Positions 52,985 through 63,600 of a stretch of DNA of 64,000 bases are shown here, in pieces. Position 1 is the first letter of the stretch. Each line of letters starts with the position of its first letter. The position numbers and the translations under genes are program-made. The DNA comes from Piscicola geometra (taxonomy: Eukaryota > Annelida > Clitellata > Hirudinida > Piscicolidae), in the NCBI GenBank assembly GCA_943735955.1, contig OX030970.1, positions 5,031,869 to 5,095,868 of the forward strand, given 5' to 3'. The notes beneath the pieces are model-generated. The model was not told the DNA's origin and did no database searches. It was given only the letters and a program-made list of their open reading frames with translations.

Positions 52985-55900
52985 ATAAGTACAAACGCAC
53001 TAACAGAGGCAGACTTAGCAAGCATAGGAGCAGTACATTTCATTGGTGAATCTACTCTTGCATGTGCTAACTCTGTTTCTCAGGTGAGGTTGCTGATGAT
53101 GATGATTATGATGATGATAGGGATGAAGATGATGATGTTAATGATGATGATGATACAACGACGAGTGTTATTAACGTGGCGTGAACCCAGACGAGCTTCA
53201 AGACCATGCTGATGATGATAATGATTTTAATGGTGATGAGGGTGAGGAGGTTCTAGGATAAAAATTCTTAAGGATAAAAATCTTTGAGGAAAAATACGTG
53301 ATTAATACGTGATCCGTAAAACTTGAAGAATAAAATGTAATACTTTTATATAATATTTGCTCTATTTTTTTCTTTCAATCTGGAAATAGCATTTGAATAA
53401 ATTTGACTTGACTGTTGTTGATTCCTCACTTCAATCATTACATTTTCTGCTGGTTCTCGATCGTGGTAATTTTTTCTTCGAGACGTAACCTCTGAAGCCT
53501 GAGAAATATTCAGCATAAAATGTGCTTAGAAAGTCTCTAAAACAGTTCAGGGAGGACATAAAAGATGCAGAAAAAGCAAATATATGAGGACAACATAGGG
53601 GAGGGGATAGGACACATAGTTAGCAAAAAAATAGTATCTTTAGATCTGACTAATGTTGAAAAACTTGTTTGCTTGAGTACCTGGCTCAAAATGGATGTGT
53701 GACAATTGCATTTTTTATCATTTATGGATTCGTTTTTATTCTTTCATATATGGCAGTGTTTCCCAACCTTTTTCAGTGTTGGCCTCCCTAAAAAAGTCCT
53801 AATGGTAACTTGGCCTCCCCAAATCCCGTCGTCAATAATTGAGAAAAAAATCAATTTGTTATAACAATTTTTATTCAGAAAGATTTAATTAAAATTAACA
53901 TTGTTCATAATAATAAGGTTTATGTAAGGTTTTTTAATTTATAAAATGTTATTAATAATAATAATTGTTTTTGTATAGCGCCCGGGCACGCAAATGAAGC
54001 GCTCTCACTACGTCGTAATGCAATAAAGAAAAAGAAATAATTATTATATTAATGTTATTAAAAGGAAAGCAAAGAGTAGCATAGAGTAATTATTATGAGT
54101 GATAAGCTAAGTTAAAATAATGAGTTTTCAGTTTGGCTTTGAAAGTCGAAAATTAGTTGATGCTTCGAGGTGCAGGTGGAAGGCGTTCCAAGTTGTTGGA
54201 GCTGCGTGACGGAATGCTCTTTTTGAGATGTTGTTTGTAGTGGATTCTTGGTTGACAAGAAGAGATGAAGATAAACGCAGTTGCTTGATGTTTTGTTAGT
54301 TATGAGTTTGCTGAGATATGACGGTATTGAAGTTTGAAGAATTTTGAATGTAGTGATGGTTATTTTAAAGGATATTCGAAAATCTATAGAAAGCCAGTGA
54401 AGTTTTATAAGATTATCATTTGATGACTGAACAAGGTGATGGCTTGGGTAATCACAATTGAGTGTTATTGAAGCTTAATGAGATGATTGTTGCTGTTTTC
54501 CACCACAGAGAAGATGAAATCGAGGTTCTGTATTAGAAAGAGATACCCTCATATCATTCGAGGCATCCAATCTATTTCTATCTTTAGTCTTGATAGATAC
54601 TAATGTAGAAAACCCTTTTTCACATAAGTAGGTGGTCGAAAATGGAATCAGAGCTGCCATGGCTTTTTTTAATAAATTTGGGTATATTTCTTTCAGACTG
54701 CACCAAAACTCTGCCAATCCTTTGGAATTGAATTCAGCTTTTACCAACTCTTTTGATCGAAGATCAATTAAATCTTCCTATATTTCTTCTTCATCAGCAA
54801 CACTATCCAAGCCAATAATGAACGGATTTCGTATCCAAAGATTATTTTCCAAATTTTTAGTATCAAAATAACGCTCAAATGATAGTTGGAGAGTTGTGAT
54901 ATGTTGTATAATTTCTTCTTTTATTTCAACAGGCATTGATTTGTTTCCACTGCTACTTATAACATCAGCTAGGTATGGAAAATTTGCAAGGTTTTCAGCT
55001 TCTACTCTTCTTTTGTTCAATAAAAGCTTATTTAAAAATCCTACTAATTTTTCATTGGCGTCGATTATTGTCATTTCTGGTCCTTGCAAACAAAGATTAA
55101 ATTCATTTAAGAGTGTGAACAGATCAGCTAAATATGCCATATTAACTATGAAATCAGTCTTCTCAAAGTCACCTGCTAACGTTTTTTTCTTTTTCTTGCA
55201 AAAATGAAGACACCTCATCTTTCAGGTCCATTAGTCTTGAAAATACCTTTCCTTTGCTTAACCACCTGACTTCTTTGTAATATAGCAAGACATCGTATTC
55301 AGAACCAAGTTCTTGGCATAAAACTTTGAATAAACGATGGTTTACTGCTCTTGATCGTATAAAATTGACTATTTTGATCGCTGTAGACATGACAGACTGA
55401 AGCTTTGCTGGTGATGTCTTCACAGCTAGAGCATGGCGATGGAGCATGCAATGAGTTACAAGTGTCTATGGAGAATTAACTTTGATTAAGGCAGCCAATC
55501 CAGATTTGTTACACAACATCGTTTTTAGCATGATTAAAATTTTATGATTTAACAAAACTTTATAAAATTAGATAAGTTTATAAAATACATGTAAATAGAA
55601 CACCTTAGTTGGCCTCCCCTAAAAGATCATTTGACCTCCCTAAGGGAGGCCGGCCTCACCGGTTGGGAAACCCTGATATATGGATTACTTTTTTGCATGA
55701 GTAACTGGCTCAAAAATGATCTATGACAATTGAAATTTTTTTCATTTATGGATTTTTTTCTTTTTAAAATATGGATTAATTTTTTTTTTGAATTTCAGAT
55801 AGAATTTTCATTACGTTTTTAAGAAAAAAATTTTTAAATACTGTTTTATACTAATGTCAAAGATGCCAAAAACATTGCGTTAAAATACGATTAAAATTTT

Positions 55901-58900
55901 AATCAAACGATTAACGGAGATTAAAGTTTTTATCGTAGAGCAGCTCTAATAAAAAGCACTTTTTCCTTCAGTGGGAGCTTGCAAGCTTTGCACTAGTGCT
56001 CAATTTAAGGCCCTAGCACTTCTTCCTCCAGACTATTCATGTCTTCTATTTGATATTTCATAATAAATTAGTCTCTTCTTTGTATTTGTCAATTAAAATT
56101 GTTTCTAAAAATTATTTTACATTTATTAAAATTAATAAAATTTTATAAAAAGCACTTCTTCCCGATTATTCTTTTCCTCCTGGGATCTCTAACCTCATTT
56201 CTCATAAAACTCCGAAAGTTTCATGTCTTCTATTTGATATTTCCTACATAAGCTAAAAAATATTTTAAATAAATAATTAGTCTCTTTATATTATTAATTA
56301 ATTAAATTTTTTAAACAATTATTTACATTAATTAAAAATAATAAAATTATATGAAAATCTCTTTTGAAGACTTTTTATCCTTGAGACTTTATCCTTGAGA
56401 CTTTTTATTCTTAAGACTTTTTATCCTTAAGACTTTTTATCCTTAAGACTTTTTATCGTGAATATTTTTTATCCTGAAGACTTTTTATCCTTAAGACTTT
56501 TTATCCTTAAGACTTTTTATCCTTAAGACTTTTATTCTTGAGACTTTTTATTCTTAAGACTTTTTATCCTGAAGACTTTTTATCCTTAAGACTTTTTATC
56601 GTGAATATTTTTTATCCTGAAGACTTTTTATCCTTAAAACTTTTTATCCTTAAAACTTTTTATCTTTAAAACTTTTTATCCTTAAGACTTTTTATCCTTA
56701 AGACTTTTTATTCTTAAAACTTTTTATCCGGAAGACTTTTTATCCGAAGACTTTTTATCCGTTTACCGGGTGAGGATGATGATGATTATGATTTTAATGA
56801 GGAGGATGATGATGAAGCTAATGATAATTATGATAATGATACAGTTGAAGCTGTATGATATCAGAGTGCACCACGGCAAACTACCCACTCCAGATAAGCA
56901 GTTTTCCTTGTATGTATGATGGTGATAATAGTTATAATAATAATGATGATGATGATGCTTGTAGTGATAGTATATAAACTCACACACGCACATACACACA
57001 CACACGAGCACACACACTAACACACACGAGCACATACACACACACACACGAGCACACACACACACACAGGGACACACTACAGCACCTGAACCACCTATGC
57101 CAGCACCCGGGCCAGCCGCACATAATGGCGATCTCGTGCAGTGGTGGTGGTGTGGCTGTGGTTGACATGCGCATGTTGAAGAATGTGCTGTGTGTCCTGC
57201 AAGGAGGAGAGGGAGAAGGTGATGTGGTTGGGGTGGTGGAGGGTATGATGCGGTGTGGTGGAAAGTGTGGTGTAGCAGAGGAGTTGATGATGGTTTTGGT
57301 TAGGGTGGATATTGGTGGAGTGATGATGGTCGAATGTTGAGTGGAAGGATGGTGTGGTTTGCGTTGACTCGAAATGGCAGAGCAATCTGAGAAATCCATC
57401 CACCCATCATCATCATCTCTTTTTCACAATCACTAACGCACTCACCACCATCTAATCATTATCAGTACCCAATCCACAACCACTATCACCCTATCACTTT
57501 TCATCTCTCCACACTCAACACCGCCACCAAATCTCTCAATTCCCACCCTTCTCTCACCCACTCCACAACCACCACCATCATCTCTCACCCTCTATAACCA
57601 TCATCATCAACTCCACCGACTCTACAACCACAACCATCATCACCACCACCTCCCTCCTTCAAAGTATGGCAGGCCAGCTTCCACCCTCTCCTTCCACACA
57701 ACATCTTCTCTTGTTCGCAGGGGGGATCCCTTCTCTACACTAGTCTGTCGCCTGAACACACCTTCCGAAACGCTGATGGTGGTGATGATGTGGTGATGAT
57801 GGTGATGGTGGTGTGGTGATGATGGTGATGGTGATGATGGTGTGGAGAAGATGATGTGGTGAACATGGTGATGGTGATGATGATGTGATGATGATGATGA
57901 GGATGATGGTGTGGCGTGATTGTGAGATATATACTATATAATTTAGTAGTGATATTGAGAACAGTTTATGTCCTTATGATGATGGTGATGATGATGGTGA
58001 AGGTGGTGATGATGATAGTAATTTTTTATGTGTGTGATGTTAAAGTGCATGATAAGGATCTTGTTAAGGATGGTGATGATGATGATGACGATGATGACGG
58101 TGCTGATGATTACGTATAACTTAATGCTTGTTCCCTGTCGATTCAGAGTCTTCTGTACAGAGGGATGTGATGGTGAGGGATCTGATGGAGGGTGAGTGGT
58201 GGGGGTGTGATGATGATGATGATCTTGGTGAGGTTGGTGATGATGATCTAGATAAGGATGGTGTGTGTGGGTATAGAAAGCGGGACTGGATGGATGCTAT
58301 GGAATTTAATTTCTTTGGTGTAATTTAGTTGGTAGGGTTTAGTTTAGAAACGGTACTCATTACTTATGCAAATGAGATTAACGATTGACATAGACAAATT
58401 TCCAAAGTTTAAATAGCTGTCTGGTAATAAAACGGTATTGCTAACAGGCAAAATAAAATACTTTAAATAAATAAGATTTTTTTCTCATATTAGTTTAGTT
58501 TAGAGAGCTAAAAACCACGCAGATCTTTTGGCTTTTATAATATTACTAGTAAAACATTTTGCTGATGACTTTTATTGCTCTGACCAAAGATATAAAGCTC
58601 AAACTTTTTATTAAACAATTTAGCATAATATTTCTGAATTTTTATAATATTTTTCAGTTAAATAAAGTGGTTTCACCTATTTTTTGGGATTACGATGGAC
58701 TCGGTAATTGTTTATGTATATAAAATGTACAAAGAAGGGCTACAAAAATGCTACCTTATCTAAAAGACAAGACTTACAACGATAGACTTAAAGTAATTAA
58801 GTTGCAAACATTAAAATACCGAAGACTTCGAGGGGACATGATCGAAACCTATAAAATACTTAATAATAAATATGATAGTAAAATAAGGGAAGATATTTTC

Positions 58901-60103
58901 ACACTTAATACAAGACAATCAAGAGAAAATTCACTAAAATTATCCAAAAAAATGCCAAAAGAATACATAGAGTTCTAACAGTTTGGAATAGCTTGCCTGA
59001 TGAGATCGTAAAAGCTGAAAATACAGATAAATTTAAAATAAAATTAGATAAATACTGGGAAAACCATCCATTGATGTACAACTATAAGTGCGTCTATGAC
59101 ATAATAGTAAAAAATAATTTATATACATAAACATAAATTTTATACATAAACATAAACATATATTTTTATATAATAATTATTAGTAGATATATATGTGTTT
59201 TTTTTCTAAACCATTATAGAGGTCAAAAGATCTGCGTGGTTTAACTCCCTAAACTAAACTAAATATAAATAGGAACAGATTTGACATTACTGAGTAAAAT
59301 AATTATTAATAACTCAAAAAATTATTCGTAAAAGAAATAAAGAAGCCTAATTCATTGTTCATTTTACGATATATCTCGCCTCAGATAGTTTGCCGAAATA
59401 CATATCGTGAACTATCATATAACTTTTTAAAAAATATGTAAAAAAAAGAAGTAAAAGAAGTCTAAGTTATTGTTCATTTTACGATATATCTCGCCTCGGA
59501 TAGTTTGCCGAAATCTGAAATATAATGGCCGCTTCTTGTTATTGTTAGAAACCAAACATCAGCTGATTCAAGAAATAAATAAACAGTGCCATCAGCTGTT
59601 TTTATATTGCTCTGTCTATGCTTCTGAGTACCGTTTCCAAAGTATCCCAGTTGGTAGAATGTTGAAGCGGTCTATTATATAATAATGGGTGACATTCGTC
59701 TAACCAATATTCTATACAAGATGATCGTTATCATTATTATTACGTGTGTCATCAAAGTACATGATATACTTGAATGGTACACTGACTCAGCAAACACCAC
59801 CTCAGGAAATGAAGACTCTGTCAATTGCTTTGACGTCGTTGGAAACAGGTTTGTGTTGGGAGGGAAAAAGTATTATTATAATTAATAATTAGTTAAATAA
59901 TTAATAAAATTATTATTCTTTTGTTTAAAGTGATAATATTATTATTAGTATTAGTTCTTTTATATATTTTTTTTATTTCATATTTAAAACGTATATGAAA
60001 CTTTAATTGGGTTTTGATGATGATGATGATGATGTACAACAGGTTGTTGTGCGCCTTGGACAACTACCAAGTGTGCCTTTTCGAGGGACTCAATGTGTGC
60101 TGA
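49791..60103 (+). CDS. NUP43: Nucleoporin Nup43 (WD-repeat), eleven exons, complete
   Basis: Nup43 is a beta-propeller subunit of the Nup107-160 (Y) complex of the nuclear pore and kinetochore. Exons: 49791-49928, 50062-50157, 50463-50537, 52735-52899, 53009-53083, 56845-56909, 57070-57218, 57665-57778, 58147-58191, 59758-59848, 60043-60103. They join in phase to 357 codons plus TGA (human about 380). Family matches run in order: MEEN start with VSKVKWLSDEL, SSVRHHGGVTDLM, VTASSGGHLTLFHLNNQH, VASGGDDGVLNVLRV, GAVHFIG...ANSVSQLKLYDIR, HPGQPHIMAI...VAVVDMR, EVWQASFHPLLPHNIFSC, and the C-terminus SVNCFDVVGNRLLCALDNYQ. The exon 4/5 junction is uncertain by a few residues (52891/53007 is an alternative). 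Introns are loaded with transposons. The 3' UTR starts with a GT array. Confidence 0.92.
50745..50795. repeat. Short tatagcgctttt repeat fragment in Nup43 intron 3
   Basis: catttatatagcgcttttca...aaaagcgcttttcaa is a small inverted motif typical of a widespread invertebrate repeat. The 53945 insertion carries a related word (tgtatagcgcc). Confidence 0.4.
51225..52405 (+). pseudogene. hAT element fragment in Nup43 intron 3, hit by a SINE
   Basis: Homologous to 28020 (5' part), 38520 and 53600 (3' part). Near 51720-51815 it carries the dimerisation segment (NVEKLVCLSNWLK). The 3' tail gattaacgcacgattaaaaa to ttaatcgtggaacagc ends at a (TAA)n run (52406-52446). SINE family 1 interrupts it at 51830-52063. 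The frame is broken throughout. Confidence 0.75.
51830..52063 (-). repeat. tRNA-derived SINE, family 1, copy d, long form with LINE tail
   Basis: On the minus strand: tRNA-like head (gggctgacttagatggtaa), body to gtggagtggcgtctctgacg, then ccatggttatcaaaaccatt and the tail gtaacatggcctgcgtctgt before an a-rich end. The tail equals the 3' end of LINE B at 44180-44225. A possible 8-bp target duplication is aatgaatg/aatggatg on either side. Confidence 0.88.
52406..52446. repeat. (TAA)n run
   Basis: About 13 taa units in Nup43 intron 3. Confidence 0.95.
52934..52982. repeat. (AC)n run in Nup43 intron 4
   Basis: About 24 ac units fill half of this 109-bp intron, between exon 4 and exon 5. Confidence 0.95.
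53754..55675 (-). mobile_element. hAT element with perfect 8-bp target duplication and decayed transposase
   Basis: Left end cagtgtttcccaaccttttt, right end ccggttgggaaaccctg. An exact atatatgg flanks both (53746-53753 and 55676-55683). The transposase lies on the minus strand. 55447-55169 has HRLFKVLCQELGSEYDVLLY and VRWLSKGKVFSRLMDL; 55218-54778 has LADLFTLLNEFNLCLQG; 54747-54475 has LIPFSTTYLCEKGFSTLVSI. This order fits ZBED5/SCAND3-like hAT proteins. Frames are shifted and interrupted, and 53940-54470 is a further insertion. It sits in Nup43 intron 5. Confidence 0.93.
53940..54470. repeat. Insertion of a tatagcgcc-type dispersed repeat
   Basis: ataataataattgtttttgtatagcgcccg begins a block unrelated to the hAT. 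It contains ggaaggcgttccaagttgtt and ends before the transposase C-terminus. The tatagcgc start is typical of a widespread invertebrate repeat class. Boundaries are approximate. Confidence 0.5.
56360..56762. repeat. 16-bp minisatellite in Nup43 intron 5
   Basis: About 25 head-to-tail copies of gactttttatccttaa, with variants (ttgaga, ttcttaa, ctgaa, gtgaat). A block containing gtgaatattttttatcctga appears twice (56457 and 56600), showing a higher-order duplication of about 143 bp. Confidence 0.95.
58492..59265 (+). mobile_element. LINE D 3' fragment between inverted end sequences
   Basis: The frame from about 58727 gives VQRRATKMLPYLKDKTYNDR and LQTLKYRRLRGDMIETYKIL, the conserved C-terminus of many LINE proteins. 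A diverged WNSLPDEIVK follows in another frame near 58985. The 3' end caaaagatctgcgtggttta...ctaaactaaacta recurs inverted at 58492-58535 (tagtttagtttagagagcta; ccacgcagatcttttggc). It lies in Nup43 intron 9 and is inactive. Confidence 0.75.
59345..59522. repeat. Direct duplication in Nup43 intron 9
   Basis: attgttcattttacgatata tctcgcctc[a/g]gatagtttgccgaaat occurs near 59354 and again near 59472, about 118 bp apart, with one or two differences. Confidence 0.85.
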
Positions 60104-60152
60104 TGTGTATGTGTGTGTGTTTGTGTGTGTGTGTGTGTTTGTGTTTGTGTGT

Positions 60153-60225
<73 letters not shown>

Positions 60226-60234
60226 TGTGTGTTT

Positions 60235-60292
<58 letters not shown>

Positions 60293-60361
60293 AGTGTGTA
60301 TGGTCTAGTGAAGGGTACGTGGAGACTTTCTTGACAGTTTCTTGCAAGGATATTCAAATAA
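60104..60361 (+). repeat. Nup43 3' UTR with a (GT)n array and polyadenylation signal
   Basis: Immediately after the TGA comes an impure then pure gt array (about 60106-60290), followed by unique sequence and aataaa at 60356-60361. The transcript would therefore carry a long GU-rich tract. Confidence 0.75.
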
Positions 60362-60658
60362 AAATAAAGAGACTTGAAAGACTTTCTTTTCCAAATGGTG
60401 CAATTAATCCAGAAGTAGGAAATATCGAGTCGTTTGGTTGTCGAAGGGACTAGAGTCTTAGTGAAGTTGCATATAACATCATCATAGTTGCTGTGGTTTC
60501 AAGACATTTGAAGGATAAGTTATCCGATAATTCTTTCAAAGTGATCTTTTACCTCATTATGAGACTGTTAACTGCTTTAATGCACTTAGCGTTCGTTTCA
60601 ACATCGCCACTTCGATTTTCGTTGAACCGACGTAAGTTGAGTTTGCGAGCGCATTTAA
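60362..60658. other. Short intergenic interval between Nup43 and the next gene
   Basis: Contains a possible splice donor (gacgtaagt near 60630) that could end a 5' untranslated or short coding exon of the downstream gene. Nothing firm. Confidence 0.35.
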
Positions 60659-63600
60659 ATGCAACTTTTATTGACTCGCAAAGTAGTTTCAAACTCCGTG
60701 TTGGCGTTTCAAGAGATTGCAACTGCTGCAGAAGGCATGTTGACAGAGTTTCTGGAAGTGCCTGATGATGACGCCCCTGAGCAGGCTGCCTTCTTCAACA
60801 CCCTCCAGCTCACCTGCCCCAATGCACCGCTCACAGTAAAATAGTCTTTGGACCATTTAAAATATAAGAAAATCTATTTTAAAATCTATATTAAAAATAA
60901 ATATTTTAAAACTCCAAAACTTTCTAACAATTCACTTTTTTTTCAACTTCTTTCTTAACTAATTAGTGAAGTTTAAAACTATTGGAATCTTTCTAAGAAG
61001 GCAGAATATCATTAATTCACAAACAACCCCCTCCACCTACAGTCATCGACATGTGAGCGAGTGGTGAAGGTGGAAGCGATGTCCTACCGTCACTGCCACT
61101 TCCTGCATGCCTCACGACTCTTCGAGCGCTTCAAACAAGCTCCTCTCCAACGCCTCAACAACAACAGCCTCAACAACATCAGCCTCAACAACATCAGCCT
61201 CAACAACATCAGCCTCAACAACAACAGCCTCAACAACAACAGCCTCAACAACATCAGCCTCAACAACATCAGTCTCAACAGCATCAGCCTCAACAACAAC
61301 AGCCTCAACAACAACAGCCTCAACAACAACACCATCATGGACGTCTCCAGAGGGCTTGTTGACGACTCCTCTTGCCTCGAGTTGGTGACTGACCAGATCA
61401 AGGCTTATGACCTCCTCTACCAGACGCTCAAGTGTTGGTGCTCTTGTGCCCTTGTTATTACTATTATTTCATCATCATTTTTAGTTTTATTAATTTTGTT
61501 GTTGTTGTTTTTCGTATAATAATTATTATTAATGTTATCATATTCTCTTCTTTGACGAGTTCCCTTAAACAAGCACAACAACGAGTGGGTCTCTCTCTCC
61601 CATTGACATGAATTACATTTTAGAACAATACATTTTTAAAACAGTTAATGCAATGCAATGAAATCATTATAAGTCAATTCATCACTATAGAAACACCATC
61701 TTGAAACATTTACAAAAAAGAGATACAATGTGGCTCATCAGGCAAAGAACAATACGATTCATTGCAACGATGACGTGGCTTAGAAATGCAAAGACTGAAG
61801 CATTTATAATTCATTGCATCTTCAAACTGCCATCCACGACAGTGTGCCAGGCATTTAGCTGCATCGCTCTACAGCATGCATTATTCAGACCCTCAAAGAC
61901 GTCAATCATTCTCTTGTGCAGGCTTACAGAGCCTCTATATTTTTTCTCGGCTCGGCTCCGGCTCCCTATAGAGGGGTGTCACACGAGGCAAACTTGCAAC
62001 AAGTTTAAACATTGTCTCAAAAAAAGAATACGCAATTTATGAACGGGTTGGCTTAGATGGTAAAGTCGTTGGACCTGCAACTTATACCTAGTGTATATGA
62101 TGCGGTATTTCACGGCTTATGTCGTGAGTGGCGCCTCAGTTGCGTGCCTTGGCGCATTATAAATAGGCATTATATATTATTTATTGTGATAAGCTTATTG
62201 GTTGACAAAAAATGTGGAATTAATTTTATTTAGTTGTTTTTCTATTAAAAATTTTATAGAAATGACATTTTTGTTAAGCATTCTATAGATGTTTAGTTCT
62301 AATTAATTTAGACATTATTATTAAAAAAAATTAAATTAAAGTTTTACTTTAAATTATATGTGTTATCTCTGTGCTATAATGTAGCACTGCTACATAAATA
62401 AAAATCATTTTACAAATGTTTCTTAAACGTTGAATTACTCTGTATCAACCGAATCTTTGAATTAATATAAGCATTATGAAAAAATATTATTCTACTTTTA
62501 CTTAGTGTTTCTTTTTACAAATATTTAGGTCAAAAAAGTTTTTTTTGCTTACTGAAATAAAAAACATAATTCTATTAACTTTTTTAAATTTAATTTAGTT
62601 TATTTTTTCAATAAATCAATTAAGTCCGCCAATTGTTTTTGGTTACATAGTTTTTCTTCTGAAAAATTTTTTTGCTTACACTGTAAATGTGTAGAAAATA
62701 TAGAGAGATAAAATTGAAAGGCAGAGCCGCCAGATTTTTTGGTTTTGGTTACGGCTCTGGCCAAAACAGATTTTTGGCTCTACATTTCCGGCTCTACAAG
62801 CCTACTCTTGTTCCTTATTTAGCGCATAAAATTCTTGCATCACCATTATCATCACCACATTCACAATCTTCGTCACCCCCATCACCACCATCCTAGCTAC
62901 CCTTCTCACCATCCAATCCCCACAATCATCATTTCCACACCACCACTATCATCATCATCATCATCATCTTCATCTTCTTCTTCATCATCATCATCATCTT
63001 CTTCTTCTTCATCATCATCATCATCATCTTCCTTATCATCTTCATCATCATCATCATCATCATCTTCCTCATCATCTTCATCATTATCATCATCATCATC
63101 TTCATCTTCTTTATCATCATCATCATCATCATCATCATCTTCTTCATTATCATCATCATCATCTTCCTCATCATCTTCACCATCATCATCATCATCATCT
63201 TCATCTTCTTTATCATCATCATCATCATTATCATCATCTTCTTCATCATCACCATCATCTTCATCATCATCATCATCTTCCTCATCATCTTCATCATCAT
63301 CATCATCTTCCTCATCATCTTCACCACCATCATTCCTTCTACCCATATCACTATCACCATTACAACTCCGTCACCACCATCACACTCACCATCACACTCA
63401 CCATCACCCTTCCACCACCACCACCCTTTGCACAACCACCCCCTTTAACACCAACATCACTTTATTCCCACCCCACCCCTACCACCACCCCTACCACCAC
63501 CATCACCATCACAGTCGAGACGTACCTGCTAGAGATTCTGGAAGACAGCAAATTCTACCAACGCAACACGAAGGTGAGTTCATCATTGACGAGAGCAGTG

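Larger units (their letters stand above)
53600..55950 (+). pseudogene. hAT dimerisation-domain fragment split by a younger hAT
   Basis: 53605-53753 (ggacacatagttagcaaaaa; NVEKLVCLSTWLK) continues at 55676-55950 (gattacttttttgcatgagt; ttaaaatacgattaaaattt). Together they match 51725-52405. The element at 53754-55675 separates them. Confidence 0.75.
53257..56762. mobile_element. Possible inverted-repeat element enclosing the nested hATs in intron 5
   Basis: The left edge aggataaaaattcttaaggataaaaatctt is the inverted form of the 16-bp unit (gactttttatccttaa) that is tandemly repeated at the right edge. Similar tgatgataatgattttaatg sequence lies outside both edges (53212 and 56780). This suggests a large element whose right arm expanded into a minisatellite, but no target duplication or transposase proves it. 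Confidence 0.4.

Noticed and set aside
56360..56762. CRISPR-like array
   Set aside because: 16-bp direct repeats without spacers in a eukaryotic intron; an ordinary minisatellite.
57095..57403. Minus-strand frames opposite Nup43 exon 7
   Set aside because: Low-complexity or antisense to an exon that fits Nup43.
59685..59885. Nup43 ending at 59885 (tail FVLGGKKYYYN)
   Set aside because: A better donor (aacag|gtttgt at 59848) and the downstream exon restore the family C-terminus; kept only as an intron-retention alternative.
60007..60240. Exon near 60043 as the first exon of the downstream gene
   Set aside because: The frame LLCALDNYQVCLFEGLNVC followed by TGA aligns with the Nup43 C-terminus and joins in phase to the exon ending 59848.
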